DNA from: Bizionia sp.
GTDB lineage: Bacteria > Bacteroidota > Bacteroidia > Flavobacteriales > Flavobacteriaceae
Length of the DNA stretch: 64,000 bases
Direction of reading: 5' to 3'
NCBI GenBank assembly: GCA_020631395.1
Contig: JAHDHI010000018.1
Coordinates: forward strand, 1 to 64,000
Shown here in pieces: positions 26,014-35,587 of the stretch (its first letter is position 1; every line of letters starts with the position of its first letter). The translations under genes were made by a program, and so were the position numbers. Under the pieces are notes generated by a model, which had not been told where the DNA came from, did no database searches, and was given only the letters and a program-made list of their open reading frames with translations.

Positions 26014-28485
26014 ATGAAAAAACTAATTACACTATACTTACTTATGCTAACGTTTGCTCTACAAGCTCAAACTTCAGTAAGAAAAGAGATTCTAAAACCA
26101 GGTACCGTCACAGGTAGGGTTTTAGACGCAACATTGAACGAACCCTTACCATATGTAAGCATAGTCATAAAAAATGCCAAAGGAGAAATTCTAACTGGCG
26201 GTATTACAGACGACAACGGAAAATTTAAAATTGAATCCATTCCAGAAGGGAACAATGAAGTAAGCATCCAATATGTAGGATATAAAACCGTTACCAGATC
26301 CATAACCATTGACAAAAACAATTACAAGATAGATCTAGGCATCATTAAAATTGAAGAAGAAGCCACTGGATTGGATGAAGTTACCGTGGTAGCCGAAACT
26401 TCGACCATACAACAAAAAGTAGACAGAAAGGTAATTACCATAGGGAAAGACCTTGCAGCGAGTGGTACGGCTTCAGAACTCATGGTGGGGATTCCATCCG
26501 TGAGCATAGACCAACAAACTGGGGACATTAGTCTCCGTGGCAATCAAAACGTTCGCGTCATGGTAGATGGTAAACTATCCAACATCCCTACGGCACAACT
26601 ATTGAAACAGATTCCTTCTACTGCGATCAAATCCATCGAATTGATCACCAATCCTTCTGCCAAGTACAATCCAGAAGGTATGAGCGGAATAATTAACATC
26701 GTTTTGCATAAAAACACATTGATAGGTTTCAATGGTAACCTGAGCGTAGGATTGAGCCATGAAAAAGAAGCCAAGTTCAACAGTGCTTTGGGTTTGAACT
26801 ATCGCAATGGAAAATTCAACCTATATGGCAATTACAGCAACAACATTTCAAAAAATCAAAACAGAGGAAACATCTTGAGGCCTGAAAACAATTCTGAACA
26901 ATTTTTCAAATTCTTGGATGGTAGAAAATCTCACCTGTACAAAGTTGGGTTGGATTTTTATTTGAATGATAAAAACACTATTTCGTTTTTTACCAATCAA
27001 AACGTATCGGACAATAAAAACAACGGTTCCACCAAAGCCATCTTTTACGATGACAGTTCGTTCAACCAAAGTCAAACATTCATCTCCAAAGATGACAACA
27101 ATTCTTCGCAATACAATTTCGACTACAAGTTGGATTTTGCCAAGGAAGGTCACAACATAGAGTTGGAAGCGGATTACAACACATACGAAAGTGATAATCC
27201 TTTGGATTATGCGTTTCAATTGGGAAACAACAATGATTTTATAGACATCAACAAAACAGAAAGGGAAAGTACCACCATAAACTTGGATTACGTCAACCCA
27301 CTGTCTGAAACCACCAAGTTGGAAGTGGGTCTACAAGCTAGGCTATTCAATACGGACATCGCTTATTCTTCCACTGGAGAATCTTTAGATGCCAATGGCA
27401 ACCTAAGGCAAACTCCTAGTACGGATTTCGATTACACGAGAGATATTTATTCCGCTTATGCCAGTTTCAGTAAAAAATTCGAAAAATGGACATACCAAAT
27501 CGGAGCCAGATTGGAAAGTGTGAATGTCGATGCCAACGCATTCCAAACAGAGGTGGCAACAAGTGAAACTTCTCTAATCGCTTTTGACAACGATTATCTT
27601 GAAATATACCCATCTGCCTTCTTCACCTATACGGCATCAGAAAAGAACTCTTACCAGTTGAGCTATAGCCGTAGAGTGGACAGACCAGGCATTGGTCAGG
27701 TAAACCCCATCAGAGAATGGAGTACTCCATTGATTTCTTCTTTTGGAAACATCAACCTCGAGCCACAATTCACAAACTCCCTGGAAGTCAATTACACAAG
27801 ACAATTGAAAAAAGGTAGTGTTACCGCTGGCGTATTCTACCGTTTGATATCCAACGAGATCAACAGAGCTCTTTTCATAGATAGGACAGATGTGAATTCT
27901 GGACGAATAATTTTAACTCATGACAACTTCGATGACACTTCTGCCTATGGTTTTGAATTGTCGAGCAACTACAGACCTACGAGTTGGTGGAGCATCAACG
28001 GAAGTTTCGATTTATACACGCAAACGCAAAAAGGTATTTCGGAAAGATTGACTGCACCTATTGAAACAGCTACCATCAACGACATACAAACCGATGTTAG
28101 CGAAGTGGACAATGTTGCTTGGAACTTTAGAATGTTCAACAACTTCAAAGCTACCAAAACTCTTAGTTTTACTGCATTTGGTTTTTACAGAGGGAAAAAC
28201 AAGACATTGCAATTTGACATCGAACCCATGTATTTCATAAACTTGGGAGCTCGCGTGAGTTTTGCCCAAGGCAAAGGTTCTTTCAGCCTAAATTACAATG
28301 ACATACTGGATTCCATGGAATTTGCCTTTAATGGTAGAAGACCTTTTGTACAGGTGGGAGGATTCAACTGGGAAAGCAATACGATACAAGGTAGTCTAAC
28401 TTATCGCTTTGGAGGCGGAAAGTACAGAGCAAAATCTCGTAAAGACAGAGACAAGAATGAAAAATCGGGAGGAGGCTTCCTATAA
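26014..28485 (+). CDS. Outer membrane beta-barrel receptor (TonB-dependent-type)
   Basis: 823 aa. Signal peptide MKKLITLYLLMLTFALQAQ. A carboxypeptidase-D regulatory-like domain (~30-115, GRVLDATLNEPLPYVSIVI) is followed by a plug domain (~140-235, including NVRVMVDGKL and NPSAKYNPEGMSGIINI). The rest is a long beta-barrel of the OMP_b-brl_3 type, ending in a basic tail (KSRKDRDKNEK). It belongs to the TonB-receptor-like outer membrane family of Bacteroidota. The substrate is unknown; no SusD partner is adjacent, so a polysaccharide locus is not supported. The 5' leader has repeated ATCAATCAAA words of unclear meaning. Confidence 0.88.
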   Translation: MKKLITLYLLMLTFALQAQTSVRKEILKPGTVTGRVLDATLNEPLPYVSIVIKNAKGEILTGGITDDNGKFKIESIPEGNNEVSIQYVGYKTVTRSITIDKNNYKIDLGIIKIEEEATGLDEVTVVAETSTIQQKVDRKVITIGKDLAASGTASELMVGIPSVSIDQQTGDISLRGNQNVRVMVDGKLSNIPTAQLLKQIPSTAIKSIELITNPSAKYNPEGMSGIINIVLHKNTLIGFNGNLSVGLSHEKEAKFNSALGLNYRNGKFNLYGNYSNNISKNQNRGNILRPENNSEQFFKFLDGRKSHLYKVGLDFYLNDKNTISFFTNQNVSDNKNNGSTKAIFYDDSSFNQSQTFISKDDNNSSQYNFDYKLDFAKEGHNIELEADYNTYESDNPLDYAFQLGNNNDFIDINKTERESTTINLDYVNPLSETTKLEVGLQARLFNTDIAYSSTGESLDANGNLRQTPSTDFDYTRDIYSAYASFSKKFEKWTYQIGARLESVNVDANAFQTEVATSETSLIAFDNDYLEIYPSAFFTYTASEKNSYQLSYSRRVDRPGIGQVNPIREWSTPLISSFGNINLEPQFTNSLEVNYTRQLKKGSVTAGVFYRLISNEINRALFIDRTDVNSGRIILTHDNFDDTSAYGFELSSNYRPTSWWSINGSFDLYTQTQKGISERLTAPIETATINDIQTDVSEVDNVAWNFRMFNNFKATKTLSFTAFGFYRGKNKTLQFDIEPMYFINLGARVSFAQGKGSFSLNYNDILDSMEFAFNGRRPFVQVGGFNWESNTIQGSLTYRFGGGKYRAKSRKDRDKNEKSGGGFL

Positions 28486-28558
28486 CAGTCCATAAAACCA
28501 TATTTAATGACCTGCGTAATAGTTGATGGTTAGTGTTAATGTCAGGTTGTTAAATAAG

Positions 28559-28588
28559 AAAGCCCAAGGTAGATATGCTTTGGGCTTT
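28559..28588 (+). terminator. Terminator of the outer membrane receptor gene
   Basis: Arms AAAGCCCAA (28559-28567) and TTGGGCTTT (28580-28588), followed by TACTTT. Confidence 0.75.
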
Positions 28589-28791
28589 TACTTTAAACGA
28601 AATTTAACACTCTATAACATTAGACCATTTCAACTGTTAATAATTTGCTAATTATCGACAATCAATGCAACAAAACATAAAAAGCATCGTCTTATCTATA
28701 ACACACGACTACACGGTACGATATATTTTATTTGAATTAGTCTTCCTAAAAAAGCATTCGTAAACATTAGTATAGTTTATTGGTTAGTAAC

Positions 28792-28825
28792 AAAAAAGTC
28801 CGAAACTCGAGTTTCGGACTTTTTT
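28792..28825 (-). terminator. Terminator of fabH
   Basis: Perfect 15-bp arms AAAAAAGTCCGAAAC and GTTTCGGACTTTTTT around TCGA. A and T tracts lie on both sides, so it can work in both directions. Confidence 0.85.
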
Positions 28826-28844
28826 AATTCCTTTATATTTCACA

Positions 28845-29852
28845 TCACCATTTCATAATGACACTGCCCCAAGTAAATCCACTGCCAAAAGCAGCCAATA
28901 TCACAGTGTCCCCGGATTTGATTTTCCCTTCTTCCCAAGCTTCTGTTAAAGCAATGGGAATGGACGCAGCGGTCGTATTGCCATATTTTTGAATGTTGTT
29001 GAATACCTGATGGTCTTCCAATTTAAACTTTCGTTGTATGAATTGAGATATACGCAAGTTAGCTTGATGAGGAATGAGCATGTCTATGTCCGTGACTTCC
29101 AAACTATTTTTATGAAGCCCTTCCATGATAACTTCACTGAAACGTACCACTGCATTTTTAAAAACGAATTGTCCGTTCATATGAGGAAAGTAACTTTCAT
29201 CGTCTGCATTGCCTTCCTCAATGATATCTGTAACCCAGCGGGTTCCCATTCCCGGTGCTTCCACGACCAACTCTTTGGCATGCTCCCCTTGCGAATGCAA
29301 ATGCGTAGACAAAATACCTTTGGATCCATCTTCCTCTCGAGTTAAAACGGCTGCTCCTGCCCCGTCCCCAAAAATTACGGAAACGCCTCTTCCACGTGTG
29401 GTCTTGTCCAATCCGTGTGAGTGCAACTCGGAACCAATGACCAAAACATTTTTGTACATTCCCGTCTTTATGAATTGGTCTGCCACGGAAATGGCATATA
29501 CGAAACCAGAACATTGGTTGCGCACATCCAATGCACCTACCGTTTTAATGTCCAAAGCCTCTTGCACTTGTACTCCTGGCCCAGGAAAATACATATCTGG
29601 ACTTAAAGTGGCAAAGATGATGAAATCGATCTCATCCTTGTCTATTCCAGAACGTTCAATTGCAACTTTGGCAGCCTTTACCCCCATAGTTGCAGTCGTA
29701 TCCCCCGAATCTTTTACCCAGCGTCTTTCTTTTATTCCAGTACGCTCTTGAATCCATTCATCGTTTGTATCCATCATAGTGGATAGCTCGTCATTTGTAA
29801 CTATGTGTTCTGGCACAAAATGCCCCAGTCCTATTATTTTTGAATTGTACAT
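28845..29852 (-). CDS. fabH: Beta-ketoacyl-ACP synthase III (FabH-like)
   Basis: 335 aa with the full FabH triad: Cys114 in RNQCSGFVYA, His in IPHQANLRI (~262) and Asn in YGNTTAASIP (~293). FGSGFTWG near the end is also typical. FabH condenses acyl-CoA (often acetyl or branched) with malonyl-ACP to start fatty acid synthesis. The gene stands alone and is not in the plsX-rpmF-fabH cluster, so it may be a second KASIII with another primer preference; this cannot be settled here. Confidence 0.9.
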   Translation of the reverse strand: MYNSKIIGLGHFVPEHIVTNDELSTMMDTNDEWIQERTGIKERRWVKDSGDTTATMGVKAAKVAIERSGIDKDEIDFIIFATLSPDMYFPGPGVQVQEALDIKTVGALDVRNQCSGFVYAISVADQFIKTGMYKNVLVIGSELHSHGLDKTTRGRGVSVIFGDGAGAAVLTREEDGSKGILSTHLHSQGEHAKELVVEAPGMGTRWVTDIIEEGNADDESYFPHMNGQFVFKNAVVRFSEVIMEGLHKNSLEVTDIDMLIPHQANLRISQFIQRKFKLEDHQVFNNIQKYGNTTAASIPIALTEAWEEGKIKSGDTVILAAFGSGFTWGSVIMKW

Positions 29853-30106
29853 TGGAAAAAATATTTTTAATTTCTACACTGGCAGAAATCATATTGTCAT
29901 TAATCATTCTGTTTCGTTTCTTCTAATAGAGATGAAACAGTGATGCAATTTAAGTATTTCAGTCATAATCGTTTCAAGAATAGGTAGTATTTTTTATATG
30001 GTTACAAAAAGTTGCTTTCTATTTATAATGTCAGTTTGTCATATTTCATCAATTGGCATTTTTGTTGTCCTTAATCTTAAAGTAAATTTTAACAAACAAC
30101 AAACTG

Positions 30107-30126
30107 ATTCCCGATTAGACGGGAAT
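30107..30126. repeat. ATTCCCG/CGGGAAT hairpin (dispersed type)
   Basis: Arms ATTCCCG (30107-30113) and CGGGAAT (30120-30126) with a 6-nt loop, followed by GACA. A related hairpin (GTCATTCC/GGAATGAC) is at 49886-49911. It overlaps the extra upstream codons of the htpG frame, which supports the later htpG start. Confidence 0.5.
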
Positions 30127-30148
30127 GACAAATAAATTATTGAAAATT

Positions 30149-32059
30149 ATGGCAAAAGGTAGTATTAACGTATCCGTTGAAAACATTTTCCCACTAATCA
30201 AAAAGTTTCTGTATAGTGATCACGAAATCTTTTTACGTGAGTTGATAAGCAATGCGACAGATGCAACTTTAAAATTGAAACACCTTACCAACATAGGTGA
30301 ATCCAATGTAGAGTATGGCAATCCACAAATCGAGATTAAAATAGACAAGGAAGGCAAAAAACTTCACATCATCGATCAAGGTTTAGGTATGACTTCGGAA
30401 GAGGTTGAAAAATACATCAACCAAGTAGCATTCTCTGGAGCTGAAGAGTTTTTGGACAAATACAAGGATTCTGCTAAGGATTCAGGAATCATTGGTCATT
30501 TTGGATTAGGTTTCTATTCGGCATTCATGGTTGCTGAAAAAGTAGAGATCATCACAAAATCGCATAAAGATGAGCCTGCTGCACATTGGACGTGTGATGG
30601 ATCTCCTGAATTTACATTGGAACCACATGACAAAACGAATAGAGGTTCCGAAATTATTTTACACATCGCAGAAGATTCGACTGAATTTCTTGAAGAATCA
30701 AGAATCAATGCATTATTGACAAAATACAACAAGTTCATGCCTGTACCGATTAAATTCGGAACAAAGGAAATTAACGATCCCGAGCATACACCGGAAACCA
30801 CCAAAGATGCAGACGGAAAGGAAACGACTGAACCTCAACGCAAAATTACAGTAGACTCCATTGTCAACAACCCGAACCCTGCTTGGACGAAACAACCAAC
30901 TGAATTGGAGGATGAAGACTACAAGGGGTTCTATCGTGAGTTGTACCCATCTCAATTCGAAGATCCGTTATTTCACATACATTTAAATGTAGATTATCCT
31001 TTTAATCTTACGGGAATTCTATATTTCCCTAAAATGTCTCAGGATATGAGCATGCAGAAGGATAAGATTCAATTATATCAAAACCAAGTTTTCGTAACGG
31101 ACAATGTGGAAGGTATCGTACCAGAATTCCTCACCATGCTTCGTGGTGTTATCGATTCTCCAGACATTCCTTTGAACGTATCTCGTTCTTATTTGCAAGC
31201 AGACGGTGCGGTAAAAAAGATTTCGTCTTACATTACTCGTAAAGTTGCCGATAAGCTGAAATCTTTGTTCAACAACAATCGTGAAGATTTTGAAGCGAAA
31301 TGGAATGACATCAAAATTGTCATTGAATACGGAATGCTTTCCGAGGAGAAGTTCTTTGAAAAAGCAGATGCTTTTGCCTTGTACCCAACGGTAGAAGACA
31401 AATATTATACATATGAAGAGCTTTTCAATAAAATTAAGGCAAATCAAACAGACAAGGATGACAAACTCGTAATCCTTTACGCTTCAAACAAAGATGAACA
31501 ACATAGTTACATTGAAGCTGCAAAGGCTAAAGATTACGAAGTCTTGTTGTTGGATTCTCCAATAGTATCCCATTTGATCCAAAAATTGGAAAGCACAAAA
31601 GAAAACATCACATTCGTACGGGTGGATTCTGATCATGTCGACAACTTGATCAAGAAAGACGACACGACCATTTCCAAATTGAACGAAGAGCAAACCAAAG
31701 CTTTAGATGAGTTGTTGAAAGAGGTTATCCCTTCTGAAAAATTCTCCGTACAACTGGAAGCCATGGATAGCAGTGCTTCTCCATTCATGATTACACAACC
31801 AGAATTCATGAGACGTATGAAAGAGATGCAAGCTACTGGTGGTGGCGGAATGAACATGTTTGGCAATATGCCGGAAATGTACAACTTGGTTGTCAACACA
31901 AACTCTGAGTTGGTTAGTGAAATCATAAATACTAAGACAAAAAAGAAACAAGAACGTTTAATTACCCAAAGTTTGGACTTGGCTCGTTTGTCCCAAGGTC
32001 TATTGAAAGGAGAGGAATTAACAAACTTCATTAAACGCAGCTACGAGATGATAAAGTAA
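30149..32059 (+). CDS. htpG: Molecular chaperone HtpG (Hsp90)
   Basis: 636 aa from the start at 30149 (MAKGSINVSVEN); an upstream ATG at 30125 lies in a hairpin and is unlikely. The GHKL ATPase motifs are clear: ISNATDATLK (Asn-box), DQGLGM and GHFGLGFYS. The middle and dimerisation domains follow, with RGVIDSPDIPLNVSR (~310). It is the ATP-dependent dimeric Hsp90 chaperone. The C-terminal dimerisation part is full length. Terminator at 32119-32146. Confidence 0.97.
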   Translation: MAKGSINVSVENIFPLIKKFLYSDHEIFLRELISNATDATLKLKHLTNIGESNVEYGNPQIEIKIDKEGKKLHIIDQGLGMTSEEVEKYINQVAFSGAEEFLDKYKDSAKDSGIIGHFGLGFYSAFMVAEKVEIITKSHKDEPAAHWTCDGSPEFTLEPHDKTNRGSEIILHIAEDSTEFLEESRINALLTKYNKFMPVPIKFGTKEINDPEHTPETTKDADGKETTEPQRKITVDSIVNNPNPAWTKQPTELEDEDYKGFYRELYPSQFEDPLFHIHLNVDYPFNLTGILYFPKMSQDMSMQKDKIQLYQNQVFVTDNVEGIVPEFLTMLRGVIDSPDIPLNVSRSYLQADGAVKKISSYITRKVADKLKSLFNNNREDFEAKWNDIKIVIEYGMLSEEKFFEKADAFALYPTVEDKYYTYEELFNKIKANQTDKDDKLVILYASNKDEQHSYIEAAKAKDYEVLLLDSPIVSHLIQKLESTKENITFVRVDSDHVDNLIKKDDTTISKLNEEQTKALDELLKEVIPSEKFSVQLEAMDSSASPFMITQPEFMRRMKEMQATGGGGMNMFGNMPEMYNLVVNTNSELVSEIINTKTKKKQERLITQSLDLARLSQGLLKGEELTNFIKRSYEMIK

Positions 32060-32118
32060 AAGTCACCCCACGCAAATGGGAATCTCATAAAATAGAAGTT
32101 CTAAACTTCATAAGCACT

Positions 32119-32146
32119 AAACCACTTTGCGAAAGCAAGGTGGTTT
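32119..32146 (+). terminator. Terminator of htpG
   Basis: Arms AAACCACTTTGC and GCAAGGTGGTTT (one mismatch), loop GAAA, then TTGC. Confidence 0.7.
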
Positions 32147-32213
32147 TTGCATTAAATAAATTTAACTCATCAAAATGTAACAAACCTTAAACAAAAGCTA
32201 CCAATCTGGTATC

Positions 32214-32675
32214 ATGAAAAAGATACAAGCCATAATTTTAGTGTTTTCTACTATAATAGCAATCATTACCATTATAGATTTCAGCTTTACTGGGCAAACC
32301 ATTACCGAACCTGCTTTAAGCTCTAAAGCAAAACTTGAACGTTATCATAACGCCAGTGGAAATTCGCATACATCACATAGCATACATACTAAAAATTATG
32401 ATTTTTACGCTTCAGAAGAGTTTCAACATGAAATTAAAGACAATGATGCCTTACAATTAAAAACCTCACTTGTATTTAACGAAGTAAATAGTACCACGAT
32501 TATTAAATCTAATATTAAAGAAACGTATTCGCTTCGAATATACTCAGGTCTAATCTTACCTCTAATTTTATTAATAGTTATTGGATTTCGCTATCAATTT
32601 GAAGATAGATATGCTATTTTCACCTATGTTCTAATACTATTAAACGTCGCTAATTTTATTTACCTATGTAATTAA
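32214..32675 (+). CDS. Small membrane protein, unknown
   Basis: 153 aa. One N-terminal hydrophobic helix (~5-24), a ~75-residue soluble loop rich in His, Ser and Asn (HNASGNSHTSHSIHTKNY), then two C-terminal helices (~110-128 and ~135-150). The family is not recognised. It is AT-richer in codon use than htpG. It lies ~210 nt upstream of the ATP-grasp operon on the same strand and could be part of the same acquired segment. Confidence 0.55.
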   Translation: MKKIQAIILVFSTIIAIITIIDFSFTGQTITEPALSSKAKLERYHNASGNSHTSHSIHTKNYDFYASEEFQHEIKDNDALQLKTSLVFNEVNSTTIIKSNIKETYSLRIYSGLILPLILLIVIGFRYQFEDRYAIFTYVLILLNVANFIYLCN

Positions 32676-32885
32676 TACAGTATAGAGCCTTGATTTTACT
32701 CTTAAAATCCACTTTATAAAAACTAAATTATATTTTATCATCTATATAAAATAGACTCCAAAACTCATTTTATATAAAATCACTTTATGTATATATTTTT
32801 TTATAAAACTTAAGAAAAAATATCCGAACTTCGTTTATGCACAATTGCAATTGCAAATTTGTTTAAACAAATAGTTTATTAAATA
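32676..32885. other. 210-bp AT-rich gap before the ATP-grasp gene
   Basis: Very AT-rich, with runs such as TATATATTTTTTTATAAA. It holds a third copy of the CGAACTTCGTT motif at about 32824-32834. No gene was found. The AT-rich character may mark the promoter region of the operon. Confidence 0.45.
32815..32834. repeat. Copy 3 of a CGAACTTCGTT short repeat
   Basis: Reads AAAAAATATCCGAACTTCGT, followed by TTATG. It shares CCGAACTTCGTT with 15701-15712; the copy at 16728-16738 shares CGAACTTCGTT. Confidence 0.4.
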
Positions 32886-34313
32886 ATGAAAAAGCATATT
32901 GAGATTATTGAACCCGATAATTTTGAACCAGAGAATCATTTTTACCCTAAAGCATTGAATTCTCAATTACACTCAATGATAAGTCATTTTTTCAATCTAG
33001 GTCAAGAGCGTATCATAGAACGCTACTCACATTTAAATCCACAAGTAGATAAAGACGTTTTAAAATTGGTTTTAAACTATCAATGCAAGCATTTTCATTG
33101 GGGAGGGTCTGACCTATTTTATGTGACTACGGAAAAAGGAAATAGAAAAATGGTGATTTTAGAAACCAATTCTTGCCCATCTGGACAGAAGTCCATGCCT
33201 CCACGATCTGATTCTGATGAATATAGAGGATACAAATTCCTTATAGAGAATTCTTTTCTACCTGCATTGAAACGTAGACGATTGCCAAAAGGGGCTTTAG
33301 CTGTTATTTACGATAAAAATTATTTGGAAACTTCCGGGTACGCAGCTACGATAGCCGATTTAACAGGTGAAAAAGTCTATTTAATCCCACATTTCAACGA
33401 GGAGGAAAGACATACAACTTTTGAAAATGGGGTAATGACAATTGAATTGACAGACAAAACAAAGGTTCCTATTCGTGCAGCTTTTAGATACGTTACACAA
33501 AAACCTTGGAATCGCATCCCTCCTACAAGTAAGACATTTATCTACAACTCTACTTTAGTGTGCTTGGCAGGCGGTAGAAATAAGCTATTGGCCAATAAAG
33601 CCTATGAACTTTACAATTCAGAATTAGCAGAGTCTGGGTTGAAAATCAATGTCCCAGAAACCATAAAAGATGTTAATAAGAATGAAATCCCCCTATGGAT
33701 TAAAAAATTTGGAGGCAAAGCAGTCATTAAGAATCCATACTCCAATGCAGGTCAAGGTGTTTTCACCATTACAACGGAAAAAGAACTAGATGCTTTTATG
33801 GCTGGCAGCTACGATTACGACCAGTTTATCGTGCAAAGCTTAATTGGTCACTATAATTGGAGTTCTATGAGCGAACATGGTAAATTCTTTCATATTGGAA
33901 CTGTTCCCAATAGAAAAGGAAATATTTTTATTGCAGATTTAAGAGTTATGGTATATTCTTCACCTAAAGGTTTTTCCCCTTGTGCCATCTATGCGAGGCG
34001 TGCAAGAAAACCTTTGGAAACTGAAACACCTGAAGATAGCTGGACAGTGTTGGGCACCAATTTATCCATAAAAACGGCGGAAAACCAATGGGATTCTGAC
34101 ACCTCCAGATTGATGTTAATGGATAGAAAGGATTTCAACATGCTTGGATTAGGCTTAGATGATCTAATCGAAGCCTATATTCAAACCATTTTAACCATTG
34201 TGGCCATAGATAAAATGGCTCAAAATCTAATGAATCAAAAAGGTCAATTTAGAATGAAGCTTTTTGAATCTCTAGATAACGACAAGGCATTGTTAAATGA
34301 AATAATGAAGTAG
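32886..34313 (+). CDS. ATP-grasp superfamily ligase-like protein, unknown substrate
   Basis: 475 aa. An N-terminal ~200-residue region includes ILETNSCPSGQKSMP. The ATP-grasp signals follow: GGKAVIKNPYSNAGQGVF (~278-295, the glycine-rich ATP loop and lysine), an acidic DLRVMVY (~347) and LGTNLSIK (~393), in the places where metal and ATP ligands lie in this fold. Only ~100 residues resemble known ligases closely, so the substrate is open. It is immediately followed (5 nt) by an AstE-like hydrolase, arguing for a make-and-break pair on an amide or peptide. No signal peptide; cytoplasmic. Codon use is AT-rich relative to neighbours, suggesting transfer. Confidence 0.7.
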   Translation: MKKHIEIIEPDNFEPENHFYPKALNSQLHSMISHFFNLGQERIIERYSHLNPQVDKDVLKLVLNYQCKHFHWGGSDLFYVTTEKGNRKMVILETNSCPSGQKSMPPRSDSDEYRGYKFLIENSFLPALKRRRLPKGALAVIYDKNYLETSGYAATIADLTGEKVYLIPHFNEEERHTTFENGVMTIELTDKTKVPIRAAFRYVTQKPWNRIPPTSKTFIYNSTLVCLAGGRNKLLANKAYELYNSELAESGLKINVPETIKDVNKNEIPLWIKKFGGKAVIKNPYSNAGQGVFTITTEKELDAFMAGSYDYDQFIVQSLIGHYNWSSMSEHGKFFHIGTVPNRKGNIFIADLRVMVYSSPKGFSPCAIYARRARKPLETETPEDSWTVLGTNLSIKTAENQWDSDTSRLMLMDRKDFNMLGLGLDDLIEAYIQTILTIVAIDKMAQNLMNQKGQFRMKLFESLDNDKALLNEIMK

Positions 34314-34318
34314 ATATC

Positions 34319-35341
34319 ATGAATAAAGTTTTAATTATTAAATCTAAGGAAAAATTAAACATTTCATCTTTGAAGCGTGGAGTAATACACAAACTATTCA
34401 TTCAAATTTCAGAAAATTCACTCGGTATTCCTTGGCGTGTTCCTTTAATTATAATTAGAGGTCAAGAGAAAGGCCCAACAATTGGATTGACAGCAGCTTT
34501 GCACGGTGATGAGTTAAATGGGATCTCCACCATTTTTAAACTAATGGAAGACATTGCCCCTTCTGAATTAAAAGGTAATATTGTACTTGTCCCAATAAGC
34601 AACACCCCCGGGTATTTAGCCAATCAACGGTACTTTTTGGATAATGTTGATTTAAATAGGATTATGCCTGGAAAAACAGAAGGTGCTTCCAGCCATATTT
34701 ACGCACATCATTTCGTGAATAAGATAATTAAAAAATTTGACTACCTGTTAGACCTACATACTGCAAGCCATGGGAGAATAAATAGTCTCTATGTTCGTTC
34801 GGATATGGACAATGAACAAACCAGAGAATTAGCGTATCTCCAAAAAACACAGATTATCGTTAATAAATATGATGAACAAGGCACACTGAGAGCTTGGGCA
34901 AACTCAAACGGCATTCCATCCATAACCATCGAAATAGGGAACCCCAATGTTTTTCAACACTCATTGATAGACACTACTCTAAAAGGCATTATAAACACAT
35001 TGGTACATCTTGAAATGATAGAAGGCAAAGTAAAGGATTTAATCACTAAAAATGTTACAGTCTGTAATAGTTCCTACTGGATTTACTCTAAGAGCGGAGG
35101 TATCGTGGATGTATTGCCAAAACTTACCGACCGTATTGAAAAAGGGCAAATCATCGCAAAAATATATAATGTTTTTGGAGAAGTAAGAGATGTAATTATT
35201 GCTGAAAAAGAAGGTATCGTCATTGGTAAAAACATTAGGCCAAACTGTGAGGCTGGCACTCGAATATTACATTTGGGGGTCGATATAAAAAAACCCTTAC
35301 CTGAAACAATTCCGGGTCATAAAGATTTTACCCCCATATAA
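34319..35341 (+). CDS. AstE/aspartoacylase-like M14 metallohydrolase
   Basis: 340 aa. Zinc ligands of the M14-type fold are visible: HGDE (His62, Glu65), His147 in DLHTAS and the catalytic Glu205 in ITIEIGN. DLNRIMPG (~111-118) matches the substrate-carboxylate-binding NR pair of aspartoacylase/AstE. The C-terminal ~100 residues form a beta-rich domain with VIGKNIRPNCEAG. Family enzymes cut N-acyl or succinyl amides and similar amide bonds. It starts 5 nt after the ATP-grasp gene, so the two are translated together. Which bond it cuts is unknown. Confidence 0.8.
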   Translation: MNKVLIIKSKEKLNISSLKRGVIHKLFIQISENSLGIPWRVPLIIIRGQEKGPTIGLTAALHGDELNGISTIFKLMEDIAPSELKGNIVLVPISNTPGYLANQRYFLDNVDLNRIMPGKTEGASSHIYAHHFVNKIIKKFDYLLDLHTASHGRINSLYVRSDMDNEQTRELAYLQKTQIIVNKYDEQGTLRAWANSNGIPSITIEIGNPNVFQHSLIDTTLKGIINTLVHLEMIEGKVKDLITKNVTVCNSSYWIYSKSGGIVDVLPKLTDRIEKGQIIAKIYNVFGEVRDVIIAEKEGIVIGKNIRPNCEAGTRILHLGVDIKKPLPETIPGHKDFTPI

Positions 35342-35587
35342 AAAGTCACACCATATTATCTTGTATGTTAATATAGACAAGCATTACACCCTTTAAGCCA
35401 TTCTTTTTCAGCGAGGTACTTTCCCATTTGAAATTTAATCAAAAAAACTACCAAAACACATAGTCCAAAAAAGCAAATTTCACGTATAATTGACAATGTT
35501 TCATTTAGACATAGAAGAATGACAAAACATCCTTCAAATTTCATATTTTTAACCCCTTATACAAAACCCCTTAAAAGTTAACATTTT

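Larger units (their letters stand above)
28486..28844. other. Intergenic region with two terminators
   Basis: 359 bp between the convergent receptor and fabH genes. It contains the terminator hairpins at 28559-28588 and 28792-28825; the ~200 bp between them shows no coding signal. Confidence 0.6.

Noticed and set aside
26014-28485. SusC/SusD polysaccharide uptake locus
   Set aside because: No SusD-like gene follows the receptor and the barrel type is OMP_b-brl_3, so a PUL was not called.
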